DNA from: Streptomyces sp. SAI-127
GTDB taxonomy: Bacteria > Actinomycetota > Actinomycetes > Streptomycetales > Streptomycetaceae
Reading direction: 5' to 3'
Length of the DNA stretch: 64,000 nt
Assembly (NCBI RefSeq): GCF_029894425.1
Contig: NZ_JARXYJ010000001.1
Span: forward strand, 5,332,001 to 5,396,000
Positions 25,093 through 36,400 of the stretch are shown one piece after another. A program made the position numbers and the translations under genes. Positions within the stretch are counted from its first letter, which is position 1; each line of letters opens with the position of its first letter. The notes under the pieces were generated by a model. It made no database searches and was not told where the DNA came from. It saw only the letters and a program-made list of their open reading frames with translations.

Positions 25093-26622
25093 ATGGGCGA
25101 CGATCCGGACACCCCGCCGCCTCGGCCGGAGGCCTGCGATCCGGACGACTCGGCGGCCCGGCCGAAGCCTTACGGTGCGAACGACTCGACGGCAACGCCG
25201 GGCCCCCGGGACCCGAATGCCGTGGCGGCACGGCCGCAGTCCGGCGACACGGACGGCCCGGCAGCTCGGCCGTCGGCCCGTGGTGCGGACGGCCTGAGGG
25301 CCCGGTCGGAGACGCGTGGCCCGGACGCCTCCGCAGCTCGGCCATCGGCCCGTGACGCGGACGGTCTGAGGCCTCGGCCGCCAGAGACGCGCCATGCGGA
25401 AACCACCGGAGTCCGGCCGCAGACCGGCAACACGGACCACCTGACGCCCGAGCCGGAGACGCGCCATCCAGACACCTCTGCAGGTCGGCCGCGGGCCGGT
25501 GACGGGGACGGCCTGGCAGTTCGGCCGCAGGCCCGTGACGCGGACAACCTGACGCCCTGGTCGCGGCCCCGCCACCCGGACGCCTCCGCAGCGCAGTCGG
25601 AGGGCTACGGTCCGGACGACCCGGCGCGCCTGCCAGTGCCCCGCCACCCGGACGCCTCCGCAGCCCAGCCCCGCGCCCACGACCTGACGCCCCGGCCCAA
25701 CCCCCACCCCCCTGCAGACAACCTGCTGACCCGGCTCAAGGCCTACGAAGGGCACCCCGCCGCCGTCGCCGGAGCCGGCAAGGACCCCGTCAACCTCCCC
25801 ATGATCCGGCACTGGTGCGAGGCTCTCGGCGATGCCAACCCGGCCTACGCCGGCCCCGACGCCGTCGCCCCGCCCACCATGCTCCAGGCCTGGACGATGG
25901 GCGGTCTGACCGGGCACACGGGCAGGTCATCGGCGTACGACGAACTCCTCACCCTCCTCGACGAGTCGGGCTGCACCTCGGTCGTCGCCACCGACTGCGA
26001 GCAGGAGTATCTCCAGCCCCTGCGCCCCGGCGACCGGATCACCTTCGACACCGTCATCGAGTCGGTCTCGGACCGCAAGAGCACCAAGCTCGGCGCCGGC
26101 CACTTCGTCACGACCCGCACCGACGTCCGCGTGGGCGAGACCCTAGTCGGCACCCACCGCTTCCGCATCCTCAAGTACGCGCCCGCACAACCGAAGAAGA
26201 CCTCCCCCCGGCCCCGGCGCCCCCGCCCCGTCGTCAACCGTGACAACGCGGGGTTCTGGGAAGGCGTCGAACAGCACCGACTCCTCATCCAGCGCTGCAC
26301 CGCCTGCGCGACCCTCCGCTTCCCCTGGCTCCCGGGCTGCGCCCACTGCGGCGGCCCCGACTGGGACACGGTCGAGGCGAGCGGCGAGGGGACCGTCCAC
26401 TCGTACGTCGTCATGCACCACCCGCCCTTCCCGGCCTTCGACCCTCCCTACGCCGTCGTGCTCGTCGAACTCGCGGAGGGCGTACGGATGATCAGCAACG
26501 TGGTCGGGACGCCGTACGACAAGGTGCGGATCGGGATGCCGGTGCGGCTCGTCTTCCGGACGTACGACGGTGATCTCACCCTTCCCGTCTTCCGCGCCGA
26601 CCCCGAGGAGGCCGCCGTATGA
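25093..26622 (+). CDS. ChsH2-like acyl-CoA hydratase plus DUF35, with 12-residue-repeat N-terminal extension
   Basis: 509 residues. The start is fixed by AAGGAGG eight bases upstream of the ATG. Residues about 9-205 are some sixteen degenerate copies of a 12-residue unit (consensus RPxxRDxDxxAA), absent from normal family members. Residues about 212-365 are a MaoC/FAS1-type hydratase N domain, and about 395-505 a DUF35 OB fold with a Zn ribbon (CTACATLRFPWLPGCAHC). In steroid side-chain degradation ChsH2 pairs with ChsH1 to hydrate enoyl-CoA, and DUF35 docks the Ltp2 aldolase. The next two genes encode exactly those partners, overlapping by ATGA. Confidence 0.85.
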   Translation: MGDDPDTPPPRPEACDPDDSAARPKPYGANDSTATPGPRDPNAVAARPQSGDTDGPAARPSARGADGLRARSETRGPDASAARPSARDADGLRPRPPETRHAETTGVRPQTGNTDHLTPEPETRHPDTSAGRPRAGDGDGLAVRPQARDADNLTPWSRPRHPDASAAQSEGYGPDDPARLPVPRHPDASAAQPRAHDLTPRPNPHPPADNLLTRLKAYEGHPAAVAGAGKDPVNLPMIRHWCEALGDANPAYAGPDAVAPPTMLQAWTMGGLTGHTGRSSAYDELLTLLDESGCTSVVATDCEQEYLQPLRPGDRITFDTVIESVSDRKSTKLGAGHFVTTRTDVRVGETLVGTHRFRILKYAPAQPKKTSPRPRRPRPVVNRDNAGFWEGVEQHRLLIQRCTACATLRFPWLPGCAHCGGPDWDTVEASGEGTVHSYVVMHHPPFPAFDPPYAVVLVELAEGVRMISNVVGTPYDKVRIGMPVRLVFRTYDGDLTLPVFRADPEEAAV

Positions 26623-27008
26623 GAACGGGCGACGAGCTGCCACCCCTCGAGATCCCGATCACCCGCACGCTGATCGTCGCGGGCGCTATCGCCTCCCGGG
26701 ACTACCAGGACGTGCACCACGACCCGGAACTGGCCCGGCAGAAGGGCTCCCCGGACATCTTCATGAACATCCTCACGACGAACGGCCTGGTGGGCCGCTA
26801 CATCACCGACCACTTCGGACCACGGACCGTGCTCAGGAAGGTGGCCATCAGGCTGGGGGCGCCCAACTATCCGGGGGACACGATGGTGTTGACCGGAATC
26901 GTGGAGACCGTCGAAGACACCACGGCGACCGTCCGGATCGTGGGGACCAACGGCATCGGCAAGCATGTGACCGGGACGGTCACCTTCTCGATGAGGGACG
27001 CCGAATGA
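26619..27008 (+). CDS. ChsH1-like MaoC-fold acyl-CoA hydratase subunit
   Basis: 129 residues, start overlapping the previous stop (ATGA). A single hot-dog domain with the hydratase-2 signature DYQDVHHDPELAR (Asp and His catalytic pair), followed by IFMNILTTNGLVGRYI. It should form a heterodimer with the DUF35-bearing subunit, together making a 3-hydroxyacyl-CoA from an enoyl-CoA. Overlap with the next gene by ATGA again implies stoichiometric translation. Confidence 0.88.
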   Translation: MRTGDELPPLEIPITRTLIVAGAIASRDYQDVHHDPELARQKGSPDIFMNILTTNGLVGRYITDHFGPRTVLRKVAIRLGAPNYPGDTMVLTGIVETVEDTTATVRIVGTNGIGKHVTGTVTFSMRDAE

Positions 27009-28171
27009 GCGCACGCGCGCGTGACGCGCTCGGGGGCCGGGCCGCGATCGTCGGCATCGGGGCCACCGAGTTCTCCAAGGACTCCGGCCGCAGCGAACTG
27101 CGCCTGGCCGCCGAGGCGGTCCGCGCGGCGCTCGACGACGCGGGGCTCACGGCGGCCGACGTGGACGGCATGGTGACGTTCACGATGGACACCAGCCCGG
27201 AGATCACCGTCGCCCAGGCCTGCGGGATCGGTGAGCTGTCCTTCTTCTCCCGCGTCCACTACGGCGGCGGCGCGGCCTGTGCGACCGTCCAGCAGGCGGC
27301 GCTCGCGATCGCCGCGGGCGTGGCCGAGGTCGTGGTCTGCTACCGCGCCTTCAACGAACGCTCCGGCCGCCGCTTCGGCTCCGGCGTCCAGCACCGCGAA
27401 CCCTCCGCCGAGGGAGTCGCCCTCGGCTGGTCCCTCCCCTTCGGCCTGCTCACCCCGGCCTCCTGGGTGGCGATGGCCGCCCAGCGCTATCTGCACACCT
27501 ACGGCCTCGGTCCGGAGGCCTTCGGTCATGTGGCGGTGACGGACCGCGCGTACGCGGCCACGAATCCGGCCGCCTGGTTCCACGGTCGCCCGATCACCCT
27601 CGCCGACCACGCGGCCTCCCGCTGGGTCGTCGAGCCGCTCAGGCTCCTGGACTGCTGCCAGGAGACCGACGGCGGCCAGGCGATCGTCGTCACATCCCTC
27701 GCACGCGCGCGTGCCCTCCCCCACCGGCCCGCCGTCGTCACGGCCGCCGCCCAGGGCGCGGGCCGCGCCCAGGAACAGATGACCAGCTTCTACCGCGACG
27801 ATCTCACCGGCCTCCCCGAGATGAACGTCGTCGCCCGCCAGCTGTGGCGCACCTCCGGCCTGACCCCCCAGGACATCGACGTGGCAATCCTGTACGACCA
27901 TTTCACCCCGTTCGTCCTGATGCAGCTGGAGGAGTTCGGCTTCTGCGCCCGGGGCGAGGCCGCGGACTTCGTACGCCGGGCCGGACTCCCCCTCAACACC
28001 CACGGCGGCCAACTGGGCGAGGCCTACCTCCATGGCATGAACGGCATCGCGGAAGCCGTACGCCAACTGCGGGGGACGGCCGTGAACCAGGTGCCGGAGG
28101 CGGAGCGCGTGCTCGTGACGGCCGGGACAGGGGTACCCACGTCCGGGCTGGTGCTCGCCGTGGACGAGTAG
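27005..28171 (+). CDS. Ltp2-like lipid-transfer/thiolase-fold aldolase
   Basis: 388 residues. Thiolase fold with GRAAIVGIGATEFSK at the N-terminus, VHYGGGAACATVQQAA in the middle and NTHGGQLGEAYLHGMNG at the C-terminus. The nucleophilic Cys of biosynthetic thiolases is replaced in this subfamily, and ACATV is the nearby position. In actinobacteria Ltp2 splits the C17 side-chain aldol bound by the ChsH2 DUF35 domain. The three-gene overlap set supports that function; the real substrate (steroid, other acyl-CoA) is unknown. Confidence 0.85.
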   Translation: MSARARDALGGRAAIVGIGATEFSKDSGRSELRLAAEAVRAALDDAGLTAADVDGMVTFTMDTSPEITVAQACGIGELSFFSRVHYGGGAACATVQQAALAIAAGVAEVVVCYRAFNERSGRRFGSGVQHREPSAEGVALGWSLPFGLLTPASWVAMAAQRYLHTYGLGPEAFGHVAVTDRAYAATNPAAWFHGRPITLADHAASRWVVEPLRLLDCCQETDGGQAIVVTSLARARALPHRPAVVTAAAQGAGRAQEQMTSFYRDDLTGLPEMNVVARQLWRTSGLTPQDIDVAILYDHFTPFVLMQLEEFGFCARGEAADFVRRAGLPLNTHGGQLGEAYLHGMNGIAEAVRQLRGTAVNQVPEAERVLVTAGTGVPTSGLVLAVDE

Positions 28172-28317
28172 CCCCCAGGGGTAATCCCGCAGTAGATGCG
28201 CCCTCCTCGTCCACCTTCAGGAGGTGCAGTCAGCCCCACCTCTACAACCTGAGGGGGAGTCTTCTTCGGGACCTGTGGCCGATGAGCGGGGGGTGGTCGC
28301 GAATCTAGCGTGGAGCC

Positions 28318-28875
28318 ATGACCACACCCGTCTGCACCAGCGCTTCGAAGGCCGCCGTACCGGCGACGCAGACCCTCGCGTACCCCTCGTTCGCCTCGTA
28401 CGTGAAGGCACGCCAGCCGGTGCTGCTGCGTACCGCCCGGTCGCTGACCGCGAACCCGAGCGACGCGGAGGACCTGCTGCAGACCGCCCTGACCAAGACC
28501 TACGTCGCCTGGGAGCGCATCGAGGACCACCGTGCCCTCGACGGCTATGTCCGCCGCGCCCTGCTGAACACGCGCACCTCGCAGTGGCGCAAGCGCAAGG
28601 TCGACGAGTTCGCGACCGACGAGATTCCCGAGCCCGATCCCGTGCCCGGCGACGACGACCCCGCCGAGCAGCAGGCGCTGCACGACGCGATGTGGCGGGC
28701 GATCATGAAGCTGCCCGCGCGGCAGCGGGCGATGGTCGTCCTCAGGTATTACGAGGACCTCAGCGAGGTGCAGACGGCCGAGGTGCTCGGGGTCTCGGTC
28801 GGGACCGTGAAATCGGCGGTGTCCAGGGCGCTGGGCAAGCTCCGCGAGGACCCCGAGCTGGTGCTCGCCCGGTAG
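28318..28875 (+). CDS. SigE-family ECF RNA polymerase sigma factor
   Basis: 185 residues. Region 2 is residues about 22-90 (LLRTARSLTANPSDAEDLLQTALTK), and region 4 about 118-170 with the helix-turn-helix LSEVQTAEVLGVSVGTVKSA. The family is the short Streptomyces SigE group (SCO4005-like position). There is no anti-sigma gene next to it. The 146-bp upstream gap holds its own promoter. The downstream acyl-CoA ligase starts 142 bases later, behind an operator-like palindrome. Confidence 0.9.
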   Translation: MTTPVCTSASKAAVPATQTLAYPSFASYVKARQPVLLRTARSLTANPSDAEDLLQTALTKTYVAWERIEDHRALDGYVRRALLNTRTSQWRKRKVDEFATDEIPEPDPVPGDDDPAEQQALHDAMWRAIMKLPARQRAMVVLRYYEDLSEVQTAEVLGVSVGTVKSAVSRALGKLREDPELVLAR

Positions 28876-28941
28876 GGAACCGTCGGTGACGGCCGGCCGT
28901 TGTGAGGGCATCGTGATGTGATCGATCGCCCGGCTCTAGTG

Positions 28942-28959
28942 ACATACCGCGCGGTATGT
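28942..28959. promoter_or_regulatory. 18-bp perfect palindrome upstream of acyl-CoA ligase
   Basis: ACATACCGCGCGGTATGT reads identically on both strands and lies 59-76 bases upstream of the acyl-CoA ligase start. Size and symmetry suit a TetR-family operator. A partial half-site TACCGCGTAG follows at about 28983. No TetR gene for this promoter is adjacent. Confidence 0.65.
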
Positions 28960-29017
28960 GCGCAGAATCGGCGCAACCCTTACTACCGCGTAGGCAATGT
29001 CGCCCCGGGAGGACGCC

Positions 29018-30676
<1,659 letters not shown>

Positions 30677-30687
30677 GACAGCGAGGG

Positions 30688-30737
30688 GTACGGGGAGCAG
30701 GACGCCGCAGCCGGACCAGGGGTCCTGCTCCCCGTAC
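30688..30737 (+). terminator. Bidirectional hairpin terminator
   Basis: Perfect 16-bp inverted repeat (GTACGGGGAGCAGGAC at 30688-30703, complement at 30722-30737) with an 18-base loop between the convergent acyl-CoA ligase and MFS genes. Confidence 0.8.
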
Positions 30738-30777
30738 ACAGCTGGTTGCCGTCACCCGACAGGTGGCTCAGCAACCG

Positions 30778-31971
30778 TCACCGCCGTACCGAAGTGGCGA
30801 GCCATCCCAACCCCAGCCACACTCCCGCCACGGCGCACACCCCGCCCCAGCCCCACCATCCGAAGGCCGACCCGGCGAGCGCGGACGCCGTCGCACCGCC
30901 GGCGAAACCGGCCACGACATACGCCGTGTTGGCGGTGGCCGGGGTCGAGGTCGTCGTCAGGGCGACGGTCTGGTTGGCCACGTGGGAGGCGACCAGGGCC
31001 GCGTGGACGGCGATCCCCGCGACGAACAGGGCCCACATGACGTGCCCGCCGAGCCAGAACAACGGCACGGACACAGCGGCGAGCAGATACGCCGACCGTA
31101 CGACCTTGGCGGCGCCGAAGCGGTCCACGAACCCCCCGGCCAGGGGTGCGACGACGCTGGCCGCCAGCCCGAAGAGGCCGAAGAGCCCGGCGGTCGCGGT
31201 CGACAGGCCGTAGGACGGGCCGGTCAGCAGAAGGGCCAGCGAGGTCCACAGCGCGCTCCAGGCGCCGTACATCCCCGCCTGCCGCACGCACGCGCGCCAC
31301 AGGTCGGGCGAACGGCGGACGACGGAAGGCAGGGCGGTGAGACCCGAGAAGAGCGGACCGGAGCGGCGGACTCGTTCGACCGGCAGGACGTAGGCCGTCG
31401 CGAGGCCGAGGACGGCCGTCAGGGCGGCCGCGCCCACGAAGACCACCCGCCAGCCGTAGGCCTGACCTATCAGGCCGCCGAGCACACGGGCCGCGACGAT
31501 GCCGGTGAACAGGCCCGCGATGACGGCCGCGACATGGCGGGCCCGGCGGTCGGCGGGGGCCCGCTGGGCGACCAGCGGGACCAGCAGCTGGGGGACGACG
31601 GTCGCCGCGGAGGCGATGAGGACGGCGGCCGCGAGGGCGGTGGTGCCGGTGGCGAGCGCGGCGGCGGTCAGGGCCGCGGTGGTGACGAGTGAGAGGACGG
31701 CGACCAGACGCCGTCGGTTCACGCTGTCGCCGAGCGGGGCGAAGACGAGCAGCCCGAAGGCGTAGCCGAACTGCGCGACCGAGGCGATCCAGGCCACCGC
31801 GGAGGGCGTGGAGCCGTAGTCGCGGGCGATGAGGGGAAGCAGCGGGGCCGCGAGGTAGATGTTGGCGGCCGTGACGGCGGTGCAGACGGCGATGAGGACG
31901 AGGAGGAGCGAGCCCGCGCGCCGGGCGGGGGCCTGCGTGGACCGTCCTCGGGTGACGGTTGCTGTCGGCAT
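30778..31971 (-). CDS. MFS multidrug efflux pump (SCO4007-like)
   Basis: 397 residues from the ATG at 31971, giving MPTATVTRG as the N-terminus. Twelve membrane segments; the loop motif is FAPLGDSVNRRRLVA. The pair with the divergent TetR gene matches S. coelicolor SCO4007/SCO4008, where the TetR represses the pump and is released by multidrug-type cations such as methylene blue. That equivalence is from memory of the published system. Two inverted-repeat operators lie in the shared 133-bp gap. Confidence 0.88.
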   Translation of the reverse strand: MPTATVTRGRSTQAPARRAGSLLLVLIAVCTAVTAANIYLAAPLLPLIARDYGSTPSAVAWIASVAQFGYAFGLLVFAPLGDSVNRRRLVAVLSLVTTAALTAAALATGTTALAAAVLIASAATVVPQLLVPLVAQRAPADRRARHVAAVIAGLFTGIVAARVLGGLIGQAYGWRVVFVGAAALTAVLGLATAYVLPVERVRRSGPLFSGLTALPSVVRRSPDLWRACVRQAGMYGAWSALWTSLALLLTGPSYGLSTATAGLFGLFGLAASVVAPLAGGFVDRFGAAKVVRSAYLLAAVSVPLFWLGGHVMWALFVAGIAVHAALVASHVANQTVALTTTSTPATANTAYVVAGFAGGATASALAGSAFGWWGWGGVCAVAGVWLGLGWLATSVRR

Positions 31972-32002
31972 GACCGGGGGACTCCTTCGAGCCAGGTCTA
32001 AC

Positions 32003-32018
32003 AACTAACTGGTTGGTT
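32003..32018. promoter_or_regulatory. Operator-like inverted repeat proximal to MFS gene
   Basis: AACTAACTGGTTGGTT is an imperfect palindrome 32 bases upstream of the MFS start. It shares the AACCAA/TTGGTT half-site with the copy at 32060-32075, as expected for one repressor controlling both divergent promoters. Confidence 0.55.
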
Positions 32019-32059
32019 GGAACAGTCCAACAGTCTGGGGTGCCTGTCGATTCCCTGTC

Positions 32060-32075
32060 AACCAAATAGTTGGTT
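32060..32075. promoter_or_regulatory. Operator-like inverted repeat proximal to tetR
   Basis: AACCAAATAGTTGGTT has perfect 6-bp arms around ATAG, 30 bases upstream of the TetR start. It is the likely autoregulatory site of the TetR protein. Confidence 0.65.
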
Positions 32076-32104
32076 ACTTGACCCGCCCCCTCTACTCTGG
32101 CCCC

Positions 32105-32686
32105 ATGGCAGCAGCAAGGGACCCCGAGGCCACCCGGGCCAGGATCTTCGAGGCGGCGGTCGCCGAGTTCGCCCGCTACGGCATCGCGGGCGCCCGCATC
32201 GACCGCATCGCGACCGAGGCCAAGGCCAACAAGCAGCTGATCTACGCCTACTTCGGCAACAAGGCGGAGCTGTTCACGAAGGTCCTGGAGAAGGTCATGC
32301 TCGACCTGGCGGTCTCCGTCCCCGTCGACCCGGACGACATCGAGGGCTGGATCGACCGACTGATGGACTACCACGCCGCCCACCCCGAGGTGCTGCGCCT
32401 CCTCTTCTGGGAGGGAATGGAGTACGGCGCCGGCGAGCTGCCCGACGAGACCGGGCGCCAGGAGCACTACCGGCACAAGATCGCCGCCCTCCAGGACGCC
32501 CAGGACCGGGGCATCCTCAGCGACGCGATCCCGGCCCGCGACCTGCTGTTTCTGCTGATCGCCCTCGCCAACTGGGCCGTGGTCGTCCCCCAGATGAGGC
32601 GGATCGTGGTGGGCGCCGAGGAGAGCGACCACGAGCGGCTGCGGGCCTCGGTGCGGGAGGCGGCGCGGAGGCTGGTCACGAAGTAG
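32105..32686 (+). CDS. TetR-family repressor (SCO4008-like)
   Basis: 193 residues. The N-terminal helix-turn-helix is in TRARIFEAAVAEFARYGIAG and IDRIATEAKANKQLIYAYFGNK (residues about 10-55). The ligand domain contains several Trp and Met residues (FWEGMEYGAGE, NWAVVVPQMRR), suiting aromatic or cationic drugs. It is divergent from the MFS pump with paired operators between them, so autorepression and pump repression are expected. Confidence 0.9.
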   Translation: MAAARDPEATRARIFEAAVAEFARYGIAGARIDRIATEAKANKQLIYAYFGNKAELFTKVLEKVMLDLAVSVPVDPDDIEGWIDRLMDYHAAHPEVLRLLFWEGMEYGAGELPDETGRQEHYRHKIAALQDAQDRGILSDAIPARDLLFLLIALANWAVVVPQMRRIVVGAEESDHERLRASVREAARRLVTK

Positions 32687-32902
32687 GGGGCCGGGCGGTG
32701 GGTGTGCGCGGCACCGGAACGACTGCCCGGCCATGTCCTCAGGCCGTACGCGGGTCCCGCGGGCCATGCCGCGAGGGCGGCGGGTCGGAGGGGATGACGG
32801 CCGGTCGGCCGGGACGCGCGGAGCGGGACGGGACGACGTCAAGCCGGTCTACTCGGCCGACCCGGGCGCGGCCGACCAGGTCAACCTGTGGATCCACGAG
32901 GG

Positions 32903-33330
32903 GTCGCTCGCGGAGGAGCTGCCGACGACGGCCGAGATCGCGAAGCCCGGCGCCGAGCCGGCGGAACCGCTGCCCGCGATGGTGGGGCGGCCGTCGGCAA
33001 CGCGTCCGACGCGGTGTCGCTCGTGGAGGAGCTCCCGACGGCGGCCGAGATCGCGAAGCCGTGCGCCGAGCCGGCGGAACCGCCGCCCGCGGTGGAGGGG
33101 CGGCCGTCGGCAACGCGTCCGACGCGGTGTCGCTCGTGGAGGAGCTCCCGACGGCGGCCGAGATCGCGAAGCCCGGCGCCGAGCCGGCGGAACCGCTGCC
33201 CGCGATGGTGGGGCGGCCGTCGGCAACGCGACCGACGCGGTGTCGCTCGCGGAGGGGCTGCCGACGGCGGCCGAGATCGCGAAGCCGTGCGCCGAGCCGG
33301 GCGAACCGCCGCACGCGGAGGCCGTCGGCC
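32903..33330. repeat. Tandem repeat, four copies, 113-bp period
   Basis: The GAGGAGCT (or GAGGGGCT) anchor recurs at 32913, 33026, 33139 and 33252, exactly 113 bases apart each time. Copies are nearly identical, with a few substitutions. Since 113 is one less than 38 codons, successive copies are read in different frames: a plus-strand frame from 32733 to 33416 stays open throughout, with copies 1 and 4 giving the same acidic peptide (EELPTxAEIAKP) and copies 2-3 giving Arg-rich sequence. Whether this 227-codon frame is expressed is unknown. The rest of 32687-33412 shows no other gene. Confidence 0.9.
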
Positions 33331-33412
33331 ACGTGACCGTCCGATGGCGGTCGGCGTGCGACGGAAAGTGGTTGTACCCGCACCGCGGCCGGGTCGACGA
33401 CCGCGGCCGGTC

Positions 33413-36400
33413 CTAGTTGGTGCCGATCCGCGCCAGCAGGTCCACGATCCGCGACTGCACCTCGGCGCTGGTCGACCGCTCGGCGAGGAACAGGACCGTC
33501 TCACCGGAGGCCAGCCGAGGCAGATCGGCCTGATCCACGGCCGCGGTGTACACGACCAACGGGGTGCGATTCAGCTGCCCGTTCGCCCGCAGCCAGTCCA
33601 CGATCCCGGCCCGCCGCCGGTGCACCTGCATGAGGTCCATCACCACGAGGTTCGGCCTGAGCTGCCCCGCGAGCGTCACGGCATCCGTGTCACTCGCGGC
33701 CCGCGCCACCTGCATCCCCCGCCGCTCCAGCGTCGCGGTCAGCGCCAGCGCGATCTCCGCGTGCTCCTCGATCAGCAGCACGCGCGGCGGGTGCTGCTCG
33801 CTGTCCCGCGGCGCCAGTGCCTTCAGCAGTACGGCGGGATCGGCGCCGTACGCCGCCTCCCGCGAGGCCTGCCCGAGCCCGGCGGTCACCATGATCGGCA
33901 CCTCGGACGCCACCGCCGCCTGCCGCAGCGACTGGAGCGCGGTCCGCGTGATCGGCCCGGTCAGAGGGTCCACGAACAGGGCGGCGGGGAACGCCGCGAT
34001 CTGCGCGTCGACCTCCTCGCGCGACTGCACGATCACCGGCCGGTACCCACGGTCGCTGAGCGCCTGCTGGGTCGTCACGTCCGGCGCGGGCCACACCAGC
34101 AGCCGCCGCGGGTTGTCCAACGGCTCCGGGGGCAGTTCGTCGTCCATCGGCTGCGGCCGCGGGGTGTGCGGGATCTCGACGGCCCCGCCGGGACCGTCCA
34201 GCGGCTCGGGCCCCTCGGCGGCGTTCTCGTCGGGCGCCCCTATGGCGTACGACCGTCCGGCCGCCTCCGTGGCGTGCGCGAGCCGCGACTGCCCGGCCAG
34301 CGACGGCTGCGGTGTCTGCGCCGGTGCCGCTACGGCCTGCTCGGCCGCCGGATGCGGACGTGCCCCCGGCTCCGGGGCCGCGGTGGCAGCGGGGTCGGGC
34401 CGGGTGCCGAGCTTGCGCCGCCGCCCGGAACCACCGGACTGCTGCGGGGGAGGCGTGGCCGTCCCCGGCTGCTGCACCTGGGCCGCCTGCCGGGTGAACG
34501 GGACCCCCTGACCGAGGGTGCGCACGCTGATCGCCCGGCCCTGGGTGGAGTTCGGGTCGACGGGCGCGGCCGCGGCTTCGGCGGGCAGCGGCTGCGCGAC
34601 CCGGGCCTGCAGGGGCGTGCCGGGCGGCGGAGTGGGCTGACCGGCTTCGGGGGCCTGCGCGAGCTGGGGGGCGGGCTGGTTCGGGGGTACGGCGGTGGCG
34701 GCGCCGTTCGCCGGTACGGGTGTGGCGGCGCCGGAGGCGTCGTGGCTGGTGGGCCACGGCTGGGGAGCGGGCGTGGCCTGCGACTGGTCCTGCGCCGGTG
34801 CCGGTGCCTGCGGCTGGGGCGTCTCGGCGGGGAGGGGCTGGTTGGGGGCGAGGCCGGGCTGGACCGGGGCCGCCTGGAGGGGCGAGGCCGGGGCGGGTGC
34901 GGTCTGCGGCACCAGGCCGACCTGTCCGGTCGCGTTCTGCACGGGGACACCCGGGAACTGGGCGGACGGCACCGCGCCGGGGGCGATCGCTTGGACACCC
35001 TGTCCGGGCGCCTCGGCGGGCTGGGCCACGGCCCGTCGGCGGCGACCTGTCGGCGCGTTGGTGGGGTGCGGCTGCGGAGGGGTGTGGTCGTCTGCCTGGT
35101 CGTGCGGCACGGCGTCGTGCCGACCGTCGTGACCGTGACCGTGACCGTCGCCGGGGATTTGGGCGAGGCCGTTGGCCGGAACGGGGGCGGGGGTGGGAGC
35201 GGCCGTCGGAACGGGGGCCGGGGCCTGGCCGTTCGGCTGAACCTGACCCGGGACCTGTGCCTGCCCCGGTGTCTGGATCTGACCGGGTACCTGTACCTCA
35301 CCCGGGAGTTGCGGCGAGCCCGGGGCCTGACCTTGGCCGGGGACCTGTGCCTGACCCGGTGCCTGGACCTGGCCGGGTACCTGGCCTTGCCCAGGGACCT
35401 GCATCTGGCCCGGGAGCTGCCCGAGGCCTTGGCTAGGGATCTGAGCCGGGCCTGCGACCTGAGCCGGGCCCGCGACCTGGTTCGGCACCTGACCTTGGCT
35501 CGGGGCCTGTGCCTGCTCTGGCACCTGGATCTGGCCGGGTACCTGCATCTGGCCCGGGAGCTGCCCGAGGCCTTGGCCCGGGACGTGAGCCGGGGCTGCG
35601 ACCTGAGCCGGCCCTGCGCCCTGATTCGGCACCTGACCCTGGCCGTGGACCTGAGCTTGCCCCGGGACCTGAGCCTGGCCCGGAATCTGCCCAGGGATCT
35701 GCCCCGGCACCGGGGTCAGTCCCGCCGCGGCCGCGTCGTCGGACGGTCGGTCCGCCTCTGCGGGCGGGAGCGCGAACACCGCGCGGGGGGCCGCCTCCTG
35801 CGCGGCCGCGCGCTCCGACGCGGCGGCGAGGGCGCGCCGTCGGCGCCCGTCCTGCTGCGGCACGCCCGTGCCGGACGAACCCGGCCCGGCGACCTGGAGC
35901 TGCCCCTGCGACTGGCCCGGTTCGGCGGAGCCGCCCGCGGGCAATGCCGCCGGCAGCGCGTGCTGTTCGCCGCCGTCGTGCAGGGCCCGGCGCCCGGTCG
36001 GCACGGGCACGCCCTGCGGCGGCACGGTCCCGCCGAGACCGGTACCCGCGGCGGCGGACCCGGCGCCATGCTCGGCGGCCATCATCACGGCACCCTCGGA
36101 CACACCGGCTTCGGCGGCCTCGGCGCCTTCGGCGGGCCGAGCACGGCGCCGCCCCGTACCGCCGGAGCCGTCCCCGTCGTCGCCGGAGGCCTGCGCCGGT
36201 ACGGACACGGGCTGTTCCTGCTCGGCCGCCGCCCGCCGCCTGCGCCGCCCGGTGGGCGCCACGGATTCGTCGGTGCCGGCCGGGACGTCGGCGTCCAGGA
36301 AGGAGTCGGTGGAGGAGCGCCGGGCCCGCCGCCGCCCGCCGCTCTCGGCAGGGGCGGTCTCCACGGGAGCGGTCTCCACGGGGGCGGCCTCCAGCGCGGC

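Noticed and set aside
24908..25917. Minus-strand frame opposite the 12-residue-repeat extension
   Set aside because: Open only because the repeat is codon-periodic. The plus strand has the strong ribosome site and continues into conserved domains.
32903..33330. CRISPR-like or insertion-sequence repeat
   Set aside because: Contiguous 113-bp tandem copies with no spacers, terminal inverted repeats or transposase.
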